Assembly: GCF_021155765.1 (NCBI RefSeq)
Contig: NC_060114.1
Span: forward strand, 8,315,001 to 8,379,000
DNA: 64,000 nucleotides
From: Diprion similis
Taxonomy: Eukaryota; Arthropoda; Insecta; Hymenoptera; Diprionidae
Reading direction: 5' to 3'
Shown: positions 12,090 through 25,466 of the stretch, in pieces
Layout: the number at the start of each line of letters is the position of its first letter
How positions within the stretch are numbered: position 1 is the first letter of the stretch
The notes under the pieces: model-generated
Told to the model about the DNA's origin: nothing
Seen by the model: the letters and a program-made list of their open reading frames with translations, nothing else
Database searches by the model: none
Translations under genes and position numbers: made by a program

Positions 12090-14940
12090 CATGAGTTTTT
12101 CGGCCGTAACTTTTGAACTATCGCTCGCAGCGTATTGAGACTGCGCTTAATCGATTCCTCTCGCAAAATTACGTCGAAATAGTGCCTCAAGAAATTGATT
12201 GCAGCACTTTTGGAAATCGTCGAAATTTTGGCCAAAAATCCAAAGGGGTTAGCCTTACTTTTTTGGTCATTTTTGGAGCCGAAAATTTCTCGTTTCGGAA
12301 TCGATTTGTATGACCATCTTTAGAGTAATTCGACCCCTAGGAACTCAGAAAACACATCGCAAAGAGCGTAGGACCAGCAGCGGAGAAATGACGATGAAAA
12401 TCATGAGTTTTTCGGCCGTAACTTCTGAACTATCGCTCGCAGCGTATTGCGACTGCGCTTAATCGATTCCTCTTGCAAAATTACGTCGAAATAGTGCCTC
12501 AAGAAATTGATTGCAGCACTTTTGGGAATCGTCGAAATTTTGGCCAAAAATCCAAAGGGGTTAGCCTTACTTTTTTGGTCATTTTTGGAGCCGAAAATTT
12601 CTCGTTTCGGAATCGATTTGTATGACCATCTTTAGAGTAATTCGACCCCTAGGAACTCAAAAAACACATCAAAAAGAGCGTAGGACCAGCAGCGGAGAAA
12701 TGACGATGAAAATCATGAGTTTTCCGGCCGTAACTTTTGAACTATCGCTCGCAGCGTATTGAGACTGCGCTTAATCGATTCCTCCCGCAAAATTACGTCG
12801 AAATAGTGCCTCAAGAAATTAATTGCAGCACTTTTGGAAATCGTCGAAATTTTGGCCAAAAATCCAAAGGGGTTAGCCTTACTTTTTTGGTCATTTTTGG
12901 AGCCGGAAATTTCTCGTTTCGGAATCGATTTGTATGACCATCTTTGGAGTAATTTGACCCCTAGGAACTCAGAAAACACATCAAAAAGAGCGTAGGACCA
13001 GCAGCGGAGAAATGACGATGAAAATCATGAGTTTTTCGGCCGTAACTTTTGAACTATCGCTCGCAGCGTATTGAGACTGCGCTTAATCGATTCCTCTCGC
13101 AAAATTACGTCGAAATAGTGCCTCAAGAAATTGATTGCAGCACTTTTGGAAATCGTCGAAATTTTGGCCAAAAATCCAAAGGGGTTAGCCTTACTTTTTT
13201 GGTCATTTTTGGAGCCGGAAATTTCTCGTTTCGGAATCGATTTGTATGACCATCTTTGGAGTAATTCGACCCCCAGGAACTCAGAAAACACATCAAAAAG
13301 AGCGTAGGACCAGCAGCGGAGAAATGACGATGAAAATCATGAGTTTTTCGGCCGTAACTTTTGAACTATCGCTCGCAGCGTATTGAGACTGCGCTTAATC
13401 GATTCCTCCCGCAAAATTACGTCGAAATAGTGCCTCAAGAAATTAATTGCAGCACTTTTGGAAATCGTCGAAATTTTGGCCAAAAATCCAAAGGGGTTAG
13501 CCTTACTTTTTTGGTCATTTTTGGAGCCGGAAATTTCTCGTTTCGGAATCGATTTGTATGACCATCTTTGGAGTAATTTGACCCCTAGGAACTCAGAAAA
13601 CACATCAAAAAGAGCGTAGGACCAGCAGCGGAGAAATGACGATGAAAATCATGAGTTTTTCGGCCGTAACTTTTGAACTATCGCTCGCAGCGTATTGAGA
13701 CTGCGCTTAATCGATTCCTCTCGCAAAATTACGTCGAAATAGTGCCTCAAGAAATTGATTGCAGCACTTTTGGAAATCGTCGAAATTTTGGCCAAAAATC
13801 CAAAGGGGTTAGCCTTACTTTTTTGGTCATTTTTGGAGCCGGAAATTTCTCGTTTCGGAATCGATTTGTATGACCATCTTTGGAGTAATTCGACCCCCAG
13901 GAACTCAGAAAACACATCAAAAAGAGCGTAGGACCAGCAGCGGAGAAATGACGATGAAAATCATGAGTTTTTCGGCCGTAACTTTTGAACTATCGCTCGC
14001 AGCGTATTGAGACTGCGCTTAATCGATTCCTCTCGCAAAATTACGTCGAAATAGTGCCTCAAGAAATTGATTGCAGCACTTTTGGAAATCGTCGAAATTT
14101 TGGCCAAAAATCCAAAGGGGTTAGCCTTACTTTTTTGGTCATTTTTGGAGCCGAAAATTTCTCGTTTCGGAATCGATTTGTATGACCATCTTTAGAGTAA
14201 TTCGACCCCTAGGAACTCAGAAAACACATCGCAAAGAGCGTAGGACCAGCAGCGGAGAAATGACGATGAAAATCATGAGTTTTTCGGCCGTAACTTTTGA
14301 ACTATCGCTCGCAGCGTATTGCGACTGCGCTTAATCGATTCCTCTTGCAAAATTACGTCGAAATAGTGCCTCAAGAAATTGATTGCAGCACTTTTGGGAA
14401 TCGTCGAAATTTTGGCCAAAAATCCAAAGGGGTTAGCCTTACTTTTTTGGTCATTTTTGGAGCCGAAAATTTCTCGTTTCGGAATCGATTTGTGTGACCA
14501 TCTTTAGAGTAATTCGACCCCTAGGAACTCAAAAAACACATCAAAAAGAGCGTAGGACCAGCAGCGGAGAAATGACGATGAAAATCATGAGTTTTCCGGC
14601 CGTAACTTTTGAACTATCGCTCGCAGCGTATTGAGACTGCGCTTAATCGATTCCTCCCGCAAAATTACGTCGAAATAGTGCCTCAAGAAATTAATTGCAG
14701 CACTTTTGGGAATCGTCGAAATTTTGGCCAAAAATCCAAAGGGGTTAGCCTTACTTTTTTGGTCATTTTTGGAGCCGGAAATTTCTCGTTTCGGAATCGA
14801 TTTGTATGACCATCTTTGGAGTAATTTGACCCCTAGGAACTCAGAAAACACATCAAAAAGAGCGTAGGACCAGCAGCGGAGAAATGACGATGAAAATCAT
14901 GAGTTTTTCGGCCGTAACTTTTGAACTATCGCTCGCAGCG
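12090..14940 (+). repeat. Nested 624-bp and 1,872-bp internal duplications in the satellite
   Basis: Monomers carrying CCTCCCGCAAAATTACG together with GAAATTAATTGCAGC start (landmark phase) at about 12,737, 13,361 and 14,609. The pairs 12,737/13,049 and 13,361/13,673 repeat at a 624-bp offset. The triplet at 12,113/12,425/12,737 recurs at 13,985/14,297/14,609, an offset of 1,872 bp or six monomers. Both triplets carry the rare CACATCGCAAAGAGCG variant (12,353 and 14,225). The copies differ by about one base per monomer. Confidence 0.8.
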
Positions 14941-15856
14941 TATTGAGACTGCGCTCAATCGATTCCTCTCGCAAAATTACGTCGAAATAGTGCCTCAAGA
15001 AATTGATTGCAGCACTTTTGGGAATCGTCGAAATTTTGGCCAAAAATCCAAAGGGGTTAGCCTTACTTTTTTGGTCATTTTTGGAGCCGAAAATTTCTCG
15101 TTTCGGAATCGATTTGTATGACCATCTTTAGAGTAATTCGACCCCTAGGAACTCAGAAAACACATCAAAAAGAGCGTAGGACCAGCAGCGGAGAAATGAC
15201 GATGAGAATCATGAGATTTTCGGCCGTAACTTTTGAACTATCGCTCGCAGCGTATTGAGACTGCGCTTAATCAATTCCTCCCGCAAAATTACGTCGAAAT
15301 AGTGCCTCAAGAAATTGATTGCAGCACTTTTGGAAATCGTCGAAATTTTGGCCAAAAATCCAAAGGGGTTAGCCTTACTTTTTTGGTCATTTTTGGAGCC
15401 GAAAATTTCTCGTTTCGGAATCGATTTGTATGACCATCTTTAGAGTAATTCGACCCCTAGGAACTCAAAAAACACATCGAGAAGAGCGTAGATCCAGCAG
15501 CGGAGAAATGACGATGAAAATCATGAGTTTTTCGGCCGTAACTTTTGGACTATTGCTCTCAGCGTATTGGGGCTGCGCTTAATCGATTCCTTTCGCAAAA
15601 TTACGTCGAAATAGTGCCTCAAGAAATTGATTGCAGCACTTTTGGAAATCGTCGAAATTTTGGCCAAAAATCCAAAGGGGTTAGCCTTACTTTTTTGGTC
15701 ATTTTTGGAGCCGAAAATTTCTCGTTTCGGAATCGATTTGTATGACCATCTTTAGAGTAATTTGACCCCTAGGAACTCAAAAAACACATCAAAAAGAGCG
15801 TAGGACCAGCAGCGGAGAAATGACGATGAAAATCATGAGTTTTTCGGCCGTAACTT

Positions 15857-17720
15857 TTGAACTATCGCTCGCAGCGTATTGAGACTGCGCCCAATCGATT
15901 CCTCCCGCAAAATTACGTCGAAATAGTGCCTCAAGAAATTGATTGCAGCACTTTTGGAAATCGTCGAAATTTTGGCCAAAAATCCAAAGGGGTTAGCCTT
16001 ACTTTTTTGGTCATCTTTGGAGCCGAAAATTTCTCGTTTCGGAATCGATTTGTATGACCATCTTTAGAGTAATTCGACCCCTAGGAACTCAAAAAACACA
16101 TCAAAAAGAGCGTAGGACCAGCAGCGGAGAAATGACGATGAAAATCATGAGTTTTTCGGCCGTAACTTTTGAACTATTGCTCTCAGCGTATTGGGGCTGC
16201 GCTTAATCGATTCCTCTCCCAAAATTACGTCGAAATAGTGCCTCAAGAAATTGATTGCAGCATTTTTGGTAATCGTCGAAATTTTGGCCAAAAATCCAAA
16301 GGGGTTAGCCTTACTTTTCCGGTCATTTTTGGAGCCGGAAATTTCTCGTTTCGGAATCGATTTGTATGACCATCTTTAGAGTAATTCGACCCCCAGGAAC
16401 TCAGAAAACACATCAAAAAGAGCGTAGGACCAGCAACGGAGAAATGACGATGAAAATCATGAGTTTTTCGGCCGTAACTTTTGAACTATCGCTCGCAGCG
16501 TATTGAGACTGCGCTTAATCGATTCCTCCCGCAAAATTACGTCGAAATAGTGCCTCAAGAAATTGATTGCAGCACTTTTGGAAATCGTCGAAATTTTGGC
16601 CAAAAATCCAAAGGGGTTAGCCTTACTTTTTTGGTCATTTTTGGAGTCGGAAATTTCTCGTTTCGAAATCGATTTGTATGACCATCTTTAGAGTAATTCG
16701 ACCCCTAGGAACTCAAAAAACACATCAAAAAGAGCGTAGGACCAGCAGCGGAGAAATGACGATGAAAATCATGAGTTTTTCGGCCGTAACTTTTGAACTA
16801 TTGCTCTCAGCGTATTGGGGCTGCGCTGAATCGATTCCTCTCCCAAAATTACGTCGAAATAGTGCCTCAAGAAATTGATTGCAGCATTTTCGGAAATTGT
16901 CGAAATTTTGGCCGAAAATCCAAAGGGGTTAGCCTTACTTCTTTGGTCATTTTTGGAGCCGGAAATTTCTCCTTTCGGAATTGATTTGTATGACCATCTT
17001 TAGAGTAATTCGACCCCCAGGAACTCAGAAAACACATCAAAAAGAGCGTAGGACCAGCAGCGGAGAAATGACGATAAAAATCATGAGTTTCTCGGCCGTA
17101 ACTTTTGAACTATCGCTCGCAGCGTATTGAGACTGCGCTTTATCGATTCCTCTAGCAAAATTACGTCGAAATAGTGCCTCAAGGAATTGATTGCAGCACT
17201 TTTGGAAATCGTCGAAATTTTGGCCAAAAATCCAAAGGGGTTAGCCTTACTTTTTTGGTCATTTTTGGAGCCGGAAATTTCTCGTTTCGGAATCGATTTG
17301 TATGACCATCTTTGGAGTAATTCGACCCCCAGGAACTCAGAAAACACATCAAAAAGAGCGTAGGACCAGCAGTGGAGAAATGACGATGAAAATCATGAGT
17401 TTTTCGGCCGTAACTTTTGAACTATCGCTCGCAGCGTATTGAGACTGCGCTTAATCGATTCCTCTCGCAAAATTACGTCGAAATAGTGCCTCAAGAAATT
17501 GATTGCAGCACTTTTGGGAATCGTCGAAATTTTGGCCAAAAATCCAAAGGGGTTAGCCTTACTTTTTTGGTCATTTTTGGAGCCGGAAATTTCTCGTTTC
17601 GGAATCGATTTGTATGACCATCTTTGGAGTAATTCGACCCCCAGGAACTCAGAAAACACATCAAAAAGAGCGTAGGACCAGCAGCGGAGAAATGACGATG
17701 AAAATCATGAGTTTTTCGGC
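15857..17720 (+). repeat. Six-monomer block, copy 1 of a duplication repeated at 20,849
   Basis: Six consecutive monomers (from about 15,857 to 17,720) show the same ordered set of private variants as the block at 20,849-22,712. The offset is 4,992 bp, exactly 16 monomers. Shared markers include ACTTTTCCGGTC (unit 2), CGTTTCGAAATCG (unit 3), TTACTTCTTTGGTC (unit 4) and GCTTTATCGATT (unit 5). A few single-base differences separate the two copies. Confidence 0.85.
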
Positions 17721-20700
17721 CGTAACTTTTGAACTATCGCTCGCAGCGTATTGAGACTGCGCTTAATCGAATCCTCTCGCAAAATTACGTCAAAATAGTG
17801 CCTCAAGAAATTGATCGCAGCACTTTTGGGAATCGTCGAAATTTTGGCCAAAAATCCAAAGGGGTTAGCCTTACTTTTTTGGTCATTTTTAGAGCCGAAA
17901 ATTTCTCGTTTCGGAATCGATTTGTATGACCATCTTGAGAGTAATTCGACCCCTAGGAACTCAGAAAACACATCAAAAAGAGCGTAGGACCAGCAGCGGA
18001 GAAATGACGATGAAAATCATGAGTTTTTCGGCCGTAACTTTTGAACTATCGCTCGCAGCGTATTGAGACTGCGCTTAATCGATTCCTTTCGCAAAATTAC
18101 GTCGAAAGAGTGCCTCAAGAAATTGATTGCAGCACTTTTGGGAATCGTCGAAATTTTGTCCAAAAATCCAAAGGGGTTAGCCTTACTTTTTTGGTCATTT
18201 TTGGAGCCGGAAATTTCTCGTTTCGGAATCGATTTGTATGACCATCTTTGGAGTAATTCGACCCCCAGGAACTCAGAAAACACATCAAAAAGAGCGTAGG
18301 ACCAGCAGCGGAGAAATGACGATGAAAATCATGAGTTTTTCGGCCGTAACTTTTGAACTATCGCTCGCAGCGTATTGAGACTGCGCTTAATCGATTCCTC
18401 TCGCAAAATTACGTCAAAATAGTGCCTCAAGAAATTGATCGCAGCACTTTTGGGAATCGTCGAAATTTTGGCCAAAAATCCAAAGGGGTTAGCCTTACTT
18501 TTTTGGTCATTTTTGGAGCCGAAAATTTCTCGTTACGGAATCGATTTGTATGACCATCTTCAGAGTAATTCGACCCCTAGGAACTCAGAAAACACATCAA
18601 AAAGAGCGTAGGACCAGCAGCGGAGAAATGACGATGAAAATCATGAGTTTTTCGGCCGTAACTTTTGAACTATCGCTCGCAGCGTATTGAGACTGCGCTT
18701 AATCGATTCCTCCCGCAAAATTACGTCGAAATAGTGCCTCAAGAAATTGATTGCAGCACTTTTGGAAATCGTCGAAATTTTGGCCAAAAATCCAAAGGGG
18801 TTAGCCTTACTTTTTTGGTCATTATTGGAGCCGAAAATTTCTCGTTTCGGAATCGATTTGTATGACCATCTTTAGAGTAATTCGACCCCCAGGAACTCAG
18901 AAAACACATCAAAAAGAGCGTAGGACCAGCAGCGGAGAAATGACGATGAAAATCATGAGTTTTTCGGCCGTAACTTTTGAACTATCGCTCGCAGCGTATT
19001 GAGACTGCGCTCAATCGATTCCTCTCGCAAAATTACGTCGAAAGAGTGCCTCAAGCAATTGATTGCAGCACTTTTGGGAATCGTCGAAATTTTGGCCAAA
19101 AATCCAAAGGGGTTAGCCTTACTTTTTTGGTCATTTTTGGAGCCGTAAATTTCTCGTTTCGGAATCGATTTGTATGACCATCTTTGGAGTAATTCGACCC
19201 CCAGGAACTCAGAAAACACATCAAAAAGAGCGTAGGACCAGCAGCAGAGAAATGACGATGAAAATCATGAGTTTTTCGGCCGTAACTTTTGAACTATCGC
19301 TCGCAGCGTATTGAGACTGCGCTTAATCGATTCCACTCGCAAAATTACGTCAAAATAGTGCCTCAAGAAATTGATCGCAGCACTTTTGGGAATCGTCGAA
19401 ATTTTGGCCAAAAATCCAAAGGGGTTAGCCTTACTTTTTTGGTCATTTTTGGAGTCGGAAATTTCTCGTTTCGGAATCGATTTGTATGACCATCTTTAGA
19501 GTAATTCGACCCCTAGGAACTCAAAAAACACATCAAAAAGAGCGTAGGACCAGCAGCGGAGAAATGACGGTGAAAATCATGAGTTTTTCGGCCGTAACTT
19601 TTGAACTATCGCTCGCAGCGTATTGGGGCTGCGCCGAATCGATTCCTCTCCCAAAATTACGTCGAAATAGTGCCTCAAGAAATCGATTGCAGCATTTTTG
19701 GAAATCGTCGAAATTTTGGCCAAAAATCCAAAGGGGTTAGCCTTACTTTTTTGGTCATTTTTGGAGCCGAAAATTTCTTGTTTCGGAATCGATTTGTATG
19801 ACCATCTTTAGAGTAATTCGACCCCTAGGAACTCAAAAAACACATCAAAAAGAGCGTAGGACCAGCAGCGGAGAAATGACGATGAAAATCATGAGTTTTT
19901 CGGCCGTAACTTTTGAACTATCGCTCGCAGCGTATTGAGACTGCGCTTAATCGATTCCTCCCGCAAAATTACGTCGAAAGAGTGCCTCAAGAAATTGATT
20001 GCAGCACTTTTGGGAATCGTCGAAATTTTGTCCAAAAATCCAAAGGGGTTAGCCTTACTTTTTTGGTCATTTTTGGAGCCGAAAATTTCTCGTTTCGGAA
20101 TCGATTTGTATGACCATCTTTAGAATAATTCGACCCCTAGGAACTCAGAAAACACATCAAAAAGAGCGTAGGACCAGCAGCGGAGAAATGACGATGAAAA
20201 TCATGAGTTTTTCGGCCGTAACTTTTGAACTATCGCTCGCAGCGTATTGAGACTGCGCTTAATCGATTCCTCCCGCAAAATTACGTCGAAATAGTGCCTC
20301 AAGAAATTGATTGCAGCACTTTTGGAAATCGTCGAAATTTTGGCCAAAAATCCAAAGGGGTTAGCCTTACTTTTTTGGTCATTTTTGGAGCCGAAAATTT
20401 CTTGTTTCGGAATCGATTTGTATGACCATCTTTAGAGTAATTCGACCCCTAGGAACTCAAAAAACACATCAAAAAGAGCGTAGGACCAGCAGCGGAGAAA
20501 TGACGATGAAAATCATGAGTTTTTCGGCCGTAACTTTTGAACTATCGCTCGCAGCGTATTGAGACTGCGCTTAATCGATTCCTCCCGCAAAATTACGTCG
20601 AAAGAGTGCCTCAAGAAATTGATTGCAGCACTTTTGGAAATCGTCGAAATTTTGGCCAAAAATCCAAAGGGGTTAGCCTTACTTTTTTGGTCATTTTTGG

Positions 20701-20848
20701 AGTCGGAAATTTCTCGTTTCGAAATCGATTTGTATGACCATCTTTAGAGTAATTCGACCCCTAGGAACTCAAAAAACACATCAAAAAGAGCGTAGGACCA
20801 GCAGCGGAGAAATGACGATGAAAATCATGAGTTTTTCGGCCGTAACTT

Positions 20849-22712
20849 TTGAACTATCGCTCGCAGCGTATTGAGACTGCGCCCAATCGATTCCTCCCGC
20901 AAAATTACGTCGAAATAGTGCCTCAAGAAATTGATTGCAGCACTTTTGGAAATCGTCGAAATTTTGGCCAAAAATCCAAAGGGGTTAGCCTTACTTTTTT
21001 GGTCATTTTTGGAGCCGAAAATTTCTCGTTTCGGAATCGATTTGTATGACCATCTTTAGAGTAATTCGACCCCTAGGAACTCAAAAAACACATCAAAAAG
21101 AGCGTAGGACCAGCAGCGGAGAAATGACGATGAAAATCATGAGTTTTTCGGCCGTCACTTTTGAACTATTGCTCTCAGCGTATTGGGGCTGCGCTTAATC
21201 GATTCCTCTCCCAAAATTACGTCGAAATAGTGCCTCAAGAAATTGATTGCAGCATTTTTGGTAATCGTCGAAATTTTGGCCAAAAATCCAAAGGGGTTAG
21301 CCTTACTTTTCCGGTCATTTTTGGAGCCGGAAATTTCTCGTTTCGGAATCGATTTGTATGACCATCTTTAGAGTAATTCGACCCCCAGGAACTCAGAAAA
21401 CACATCAAAAAGAGCGTAGGACCAGCAACGGAGAAATGACGATGAAAATCATGAGTTTTTCGGCCGTAACTTTTGAACTATCGCTCACAGCGTATTGAGA
21501 CTGCGCTTAATCGATTCCTCCCGCAAAATTACGTCGAAATAGTGCCTCAAGAAATTGATTGCAGCACTTTTGGAAATCGTCGAAATTTTGGCCAAAAATC
21601 CAAAGGGGTTAGCCTTACTTTTTTGGTCATTTTTGGAGTCGGAAATTTCTCGTTTCGAAATCGATTTGTATGACCATCTTTAGAGTAATTCGACCCCTAG
21701 GAACTCAAAAAACACATCAAAAAGAGCGTAGGACCAGCAGCGGAGAAATGACGATGAAAATCATGAGTTTTTCGGCCGTAACTTTTGAACTATTGCTCTC
21801 AGCGTATTGGGGCTGCGCTGAATCGATTCCTCTCCCAAAATTACGTCGAAATAGTGCCTCAAGAAATTGATTGCAGCATTTTCGGAAATCGTCGAAATTT
21901 TGGCCGAAAATCCAAAGGGGTTAGCCTTACTTCTTTGGTCATTTTTGGAGCCGGAAATTTCTCGTTTCGGAATTGATTTGTATGACCATCTTTAGAGTAA
22001 TTCGACCCCCAGGAACTCAGAAAACACATCAAAAAGAGCGTAGGACCAGCAGCGGAGAAATGACGATAAAAATCATGAGTTTCTCGGCCGTAACTTTTGA
22101 ACTATCGCTCGCAGCGTATTGAGACTGCGCTTTATCGATTCCTCTCGCAAAATTACGTCGAAATAGTGCCTCAAGGAATTGATTGCAGCACTTTTGGAAA
22201 TCGTCGAAATTTTGGCCAAAAATCCAAAGGGGTTAGCCTTACTTTTTTGGTCATTTTTGGAGCCGGAAATTTCTCGTTTCGGAATCGATTTGTATGACCA
22301 TCTTTGGAGTAATTCGACCCCCAGGAACTCAGAAAACACATCAAAAAGAGCGTAGGACCAGCAGTGGAGAAATGACGATGAAAATCATGAGTTTTTCGGC
22401 CGTAACTTTTGAACTATCGCTCGCAGCGTATTGAGACTGCGCTTAATCGATTCCTCTCGCAAAATTACGTCGAAATAGTGCCTCAAGAAATTGATTGCAG
22501 CACTTTTGGGAATCGTCGAAATTTTGGCCAAAAATCCAAAGGGGTTAGCCTTACTTTTTTGGTCATTTTTGGAGCCGGAAATTTCTCGTTTCGGAATCGA
22601 TTTGTATGACCATCTTTGGAGTAATTCGACCCCCAGGAACTCAGAAAACACATCAAAAAGAGCGTAGGACCAGCAGCGGAGAAATGACGATGAAAATCAT
22701 GAGTTTTTCGGC
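20849..22712 (+). repeat. Six-monomer block, copy 2 (pairs with 15,857)
   Basis: Second copy of the six-monomer block. It differs from the first by scattered substitutions, for example GCCGTCAC for GCCGTAAC near 21,154 and GCTCACAG for GCTCGCAG near 21,483. The shared variant order shows duplication of a multi-monomer segment by unequal exchange, not independent mutation. Confidence 0.85.
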
Positions 22713-23599
22713 CGTAACTTTTGAACTATCGCTCGCAGCGTATTGAGACTGCGCTTAATCGATTCCTCCCGCAAAATTACGTCGAAATAGTGCCTCAAGA
22801 AATTGATTGCAGCACTTTTGGAAATCGTCGAAATTTTGGCCAAAAATCCAAAGGGGTTAGCCTTACTTTTTTGGTCATTTTTGGAGCCGAAAATTTCTCG
22901 TTTCGGAATCGATTTGTATGACCATCTTTAGAGTAATTCGACCCCCAGGAACTCAGAAAACACATCAAAAAGAGCGTAGGACCAGCAGCGGAGAAATGAC
23001 GATGAAAATCATGAGTTTTTCGGCCGTAACTTTTGAACTATCGCTCGCAGCGTATTGAGACTGCGCTTAATCGATTCCTCCCGCAAAATTACGTCGAAAT
23101 AGTGCCTCAAGAAATTGATTGCAGCACTTTTGGAAATCGTCGAAATTTTGGCCAAAAATCCAAAGGGGTTAGCCTTACTTTTTTGGTCATTTTTGGAGTC
23201 GGAAATTTCTCGTTTCGGAATCGATTTGTATGACCATCTTTAGAGTAATTCGACCCCCAGGAACTCAGAAAACACATCAAAAAGAGCGTAGGACCAGCAG
23301 CGGAGAAATGACGATAAAAATCATGAGTTTCTCGGCCGTAACTTTTGAACTATCGCTCGCAGCGTATTGAGACTGCGCTTAATCGATTCCTCTCGCAAAA
23401 TTACGTCGAAATAGTGCCTCAAGGAATTGATTGCAGCACTTTTGGAAATCGTCGAAATTTCGGCCAAAAATCCAAAGGGGTTAGCCTTACTTTTTTGGTC
23501 ATTTTTGGAGCCGGAAATTTCTCGTTTCGGAATCGATTTGTATGACCATCTTTAGAGTAATTCGACCCCTAGGAACTCAGAAAACACATCAAAAAGAGC

Positions 23600-25466
23600 G
23601 TAGGACCAGCAGCGGAGAAATGACGATGAAAATCATGAGTTTTTCGGCCGTCACTTTTGAACTATCGCTCGCAGCGTATTGAGACTGTGCTCAATCGATT
23701 CCTCCCGCAAAATTACGTCGAAATAGTGCCCCAAGAAATTGATTGCAGCACTTTTGGAAATCGTCGAAATTTTGGCTAAAAATCCAAAGGGGTTAGCCTT
23801 ACTTTTTTGGTCATTTTTGGAGCCGAAAATTTCTCGTTTCGGAATCGATTTGTATGACCATCTTTAGAGTAATTCGACCCCTAGAAACTCAAAAAACACA
23901 TCAAAAAGAGCGTAGGACCAGCAGCGGAGAAATGACGATGAAAATCATGAGTTTTTCGGCCGTAACTTTTGAACTATTGCTCTCAGCGTATTGGGGCTGC
24001 GCTGAATCGATTCCTCTCCCAAAATTACGTCGAAATAGTGCCTCAAGAAATTGATTGCAGCATTTTTGGAAATCGTCAAAATTTTTGCCAAAAATCCAAA
24101 GGGGTTAGTCTTACTTTTTAGGTCATTTTTGGAGCCGGAAATTTCTCGTTTTGGAATCGATTTGTATGACCATCTTTAGAGTAATTTGACCCCCAGGAAC
24201 TTAGAAAACACATCAAAAAGATCGTAGGACCAGCAGCGGAGAAATGACGATGAAAATCAAGAGTTTTTTGGCCGTAACTTTTGAACCATCGCTCGCAGCG
24301 TATTGAGACTGCGCTTAATCGATTCCTCTCGCAAAATCACGTCGCAATAGTGCCTAAAGAAATTGATTGCAGCACTTTCCGAAATCGTCAAAATTTTCGC
24401 CAAAAATCCAAAGGGGTTAGCCTTACTTTTTTGGTCATTTTTGGAGCCGAAAATTTCTTGTTTCGGAATCGATTTGTATGACCATCTTTAGAGTAATTCG
24501 ACCCCTAGGAACTCAAAAAACACATTAAAAAGAGCGTAGGACCAGCAGCGGAGAAATGACGATGAAAATCATGAGTTTTTCGGCCGTCACTTTTGAACTA
24601 TCGCTCGCAGCGTATTGAGACTGTGCTCAATCGATTCCTCCCGCAAAATTACGTCGAAATAGTGCCCCAAGAAATTGATTGCAGCACTTTTGGAAATCGT
24701 CGAAATTTTGGCTAAAAATCCAAAGGGGTTAGCCTTACTTTTTTGGTCATTTTTGGAGCCGAAAATTTCTCGTTTCGGAATCGATTTGTATGACCATCTT
24801 TAGAGTAATTCGACCCCTAGAAACTCAAAAAACACATCAAAAAGAGCGTAGGACCAGCAGCGGAGAAATGACGATGAAAATCATGAGTTTTTCGGCCGTA
24901 ACTTTTGAACTATTGCTCTCAGCGTATTGGGGCTGCGCTGAATCGATTCCTCTCCCAAAATTACGTCGAAATAGTGCCTCAAGAAATTGATTGCAGCATT
25001 TTTGGAAATCGTCAAAATTTTTGCCAAAAATCCAAAGGGGTTAGTCTTACTTTTTAGGTCATTTTTGGAGCCGGAAATTTCTCGTTTTGGAATCGATTTG
25101 TATGACCATCTTTAGAGTAATTTGACCCCCAGGAACTTAGAAAACACATCAAAAAGATCGTAGGACCAGCAGCGGAGAAATGACGATGAAAATCAAGAGT
25201 TTTTTGGCCGTAACTTTTGAACCATCGCTCGCAGCGTATTGAGACTGCGCTTAATCGATTCCTCTCGCAAAATCACGTCGCAATAGTGCCTAAAGAAATT
25301 GATTGCAGCACTTTCCGAAATCGTCAAAATTTTCGCCAAAAATCCAAAGGGGTTAGCCTTACTTTTTTGGTCATTTTTGGAGCCGAAAATTTCTTGTTTC
25401 GGAATCGATTTGTATGACCATCTTTAGAGTAATTCGACCCCTAGGAACTCAAAAAACACATTAAAA
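23600..25466 (+). repeat. Tandem duplication of a three-monomer (936-bp) block near the right edge
   Basis: Monomers at 23,657, 23,969 and 24,281 are followed by apparently identical monomers at 24,593, 24,905 and 25,217. Shared rare variants include GACTGTGCTCAATCG, AGTGCCCCAAG, TTTTTAGGTC, AAAAAGATCGTAGG and AATCACGTCGCAATAG. I found no difference between the copies by eye, so this is the youngest visible duplication in the array, or an assembly duplication. Confidence 0.85.

Noticed and set aside
8345..22651. Repeated 88-codon minus-strand frames in the satellite as genes
   Set aside because: They begin at GTG, overlap the plus-strand frames and lack any domain; they are by-products of the same monomer.
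8057..25417. Repeated 66-codon plus-strand frames in the satellite as a tandem gene family
   Set aside because: They begin at TTG just after an in-frame TAA, not at ATG, and vary freely between units. The length divisible by three is enough to keep the frame from unit to unit.
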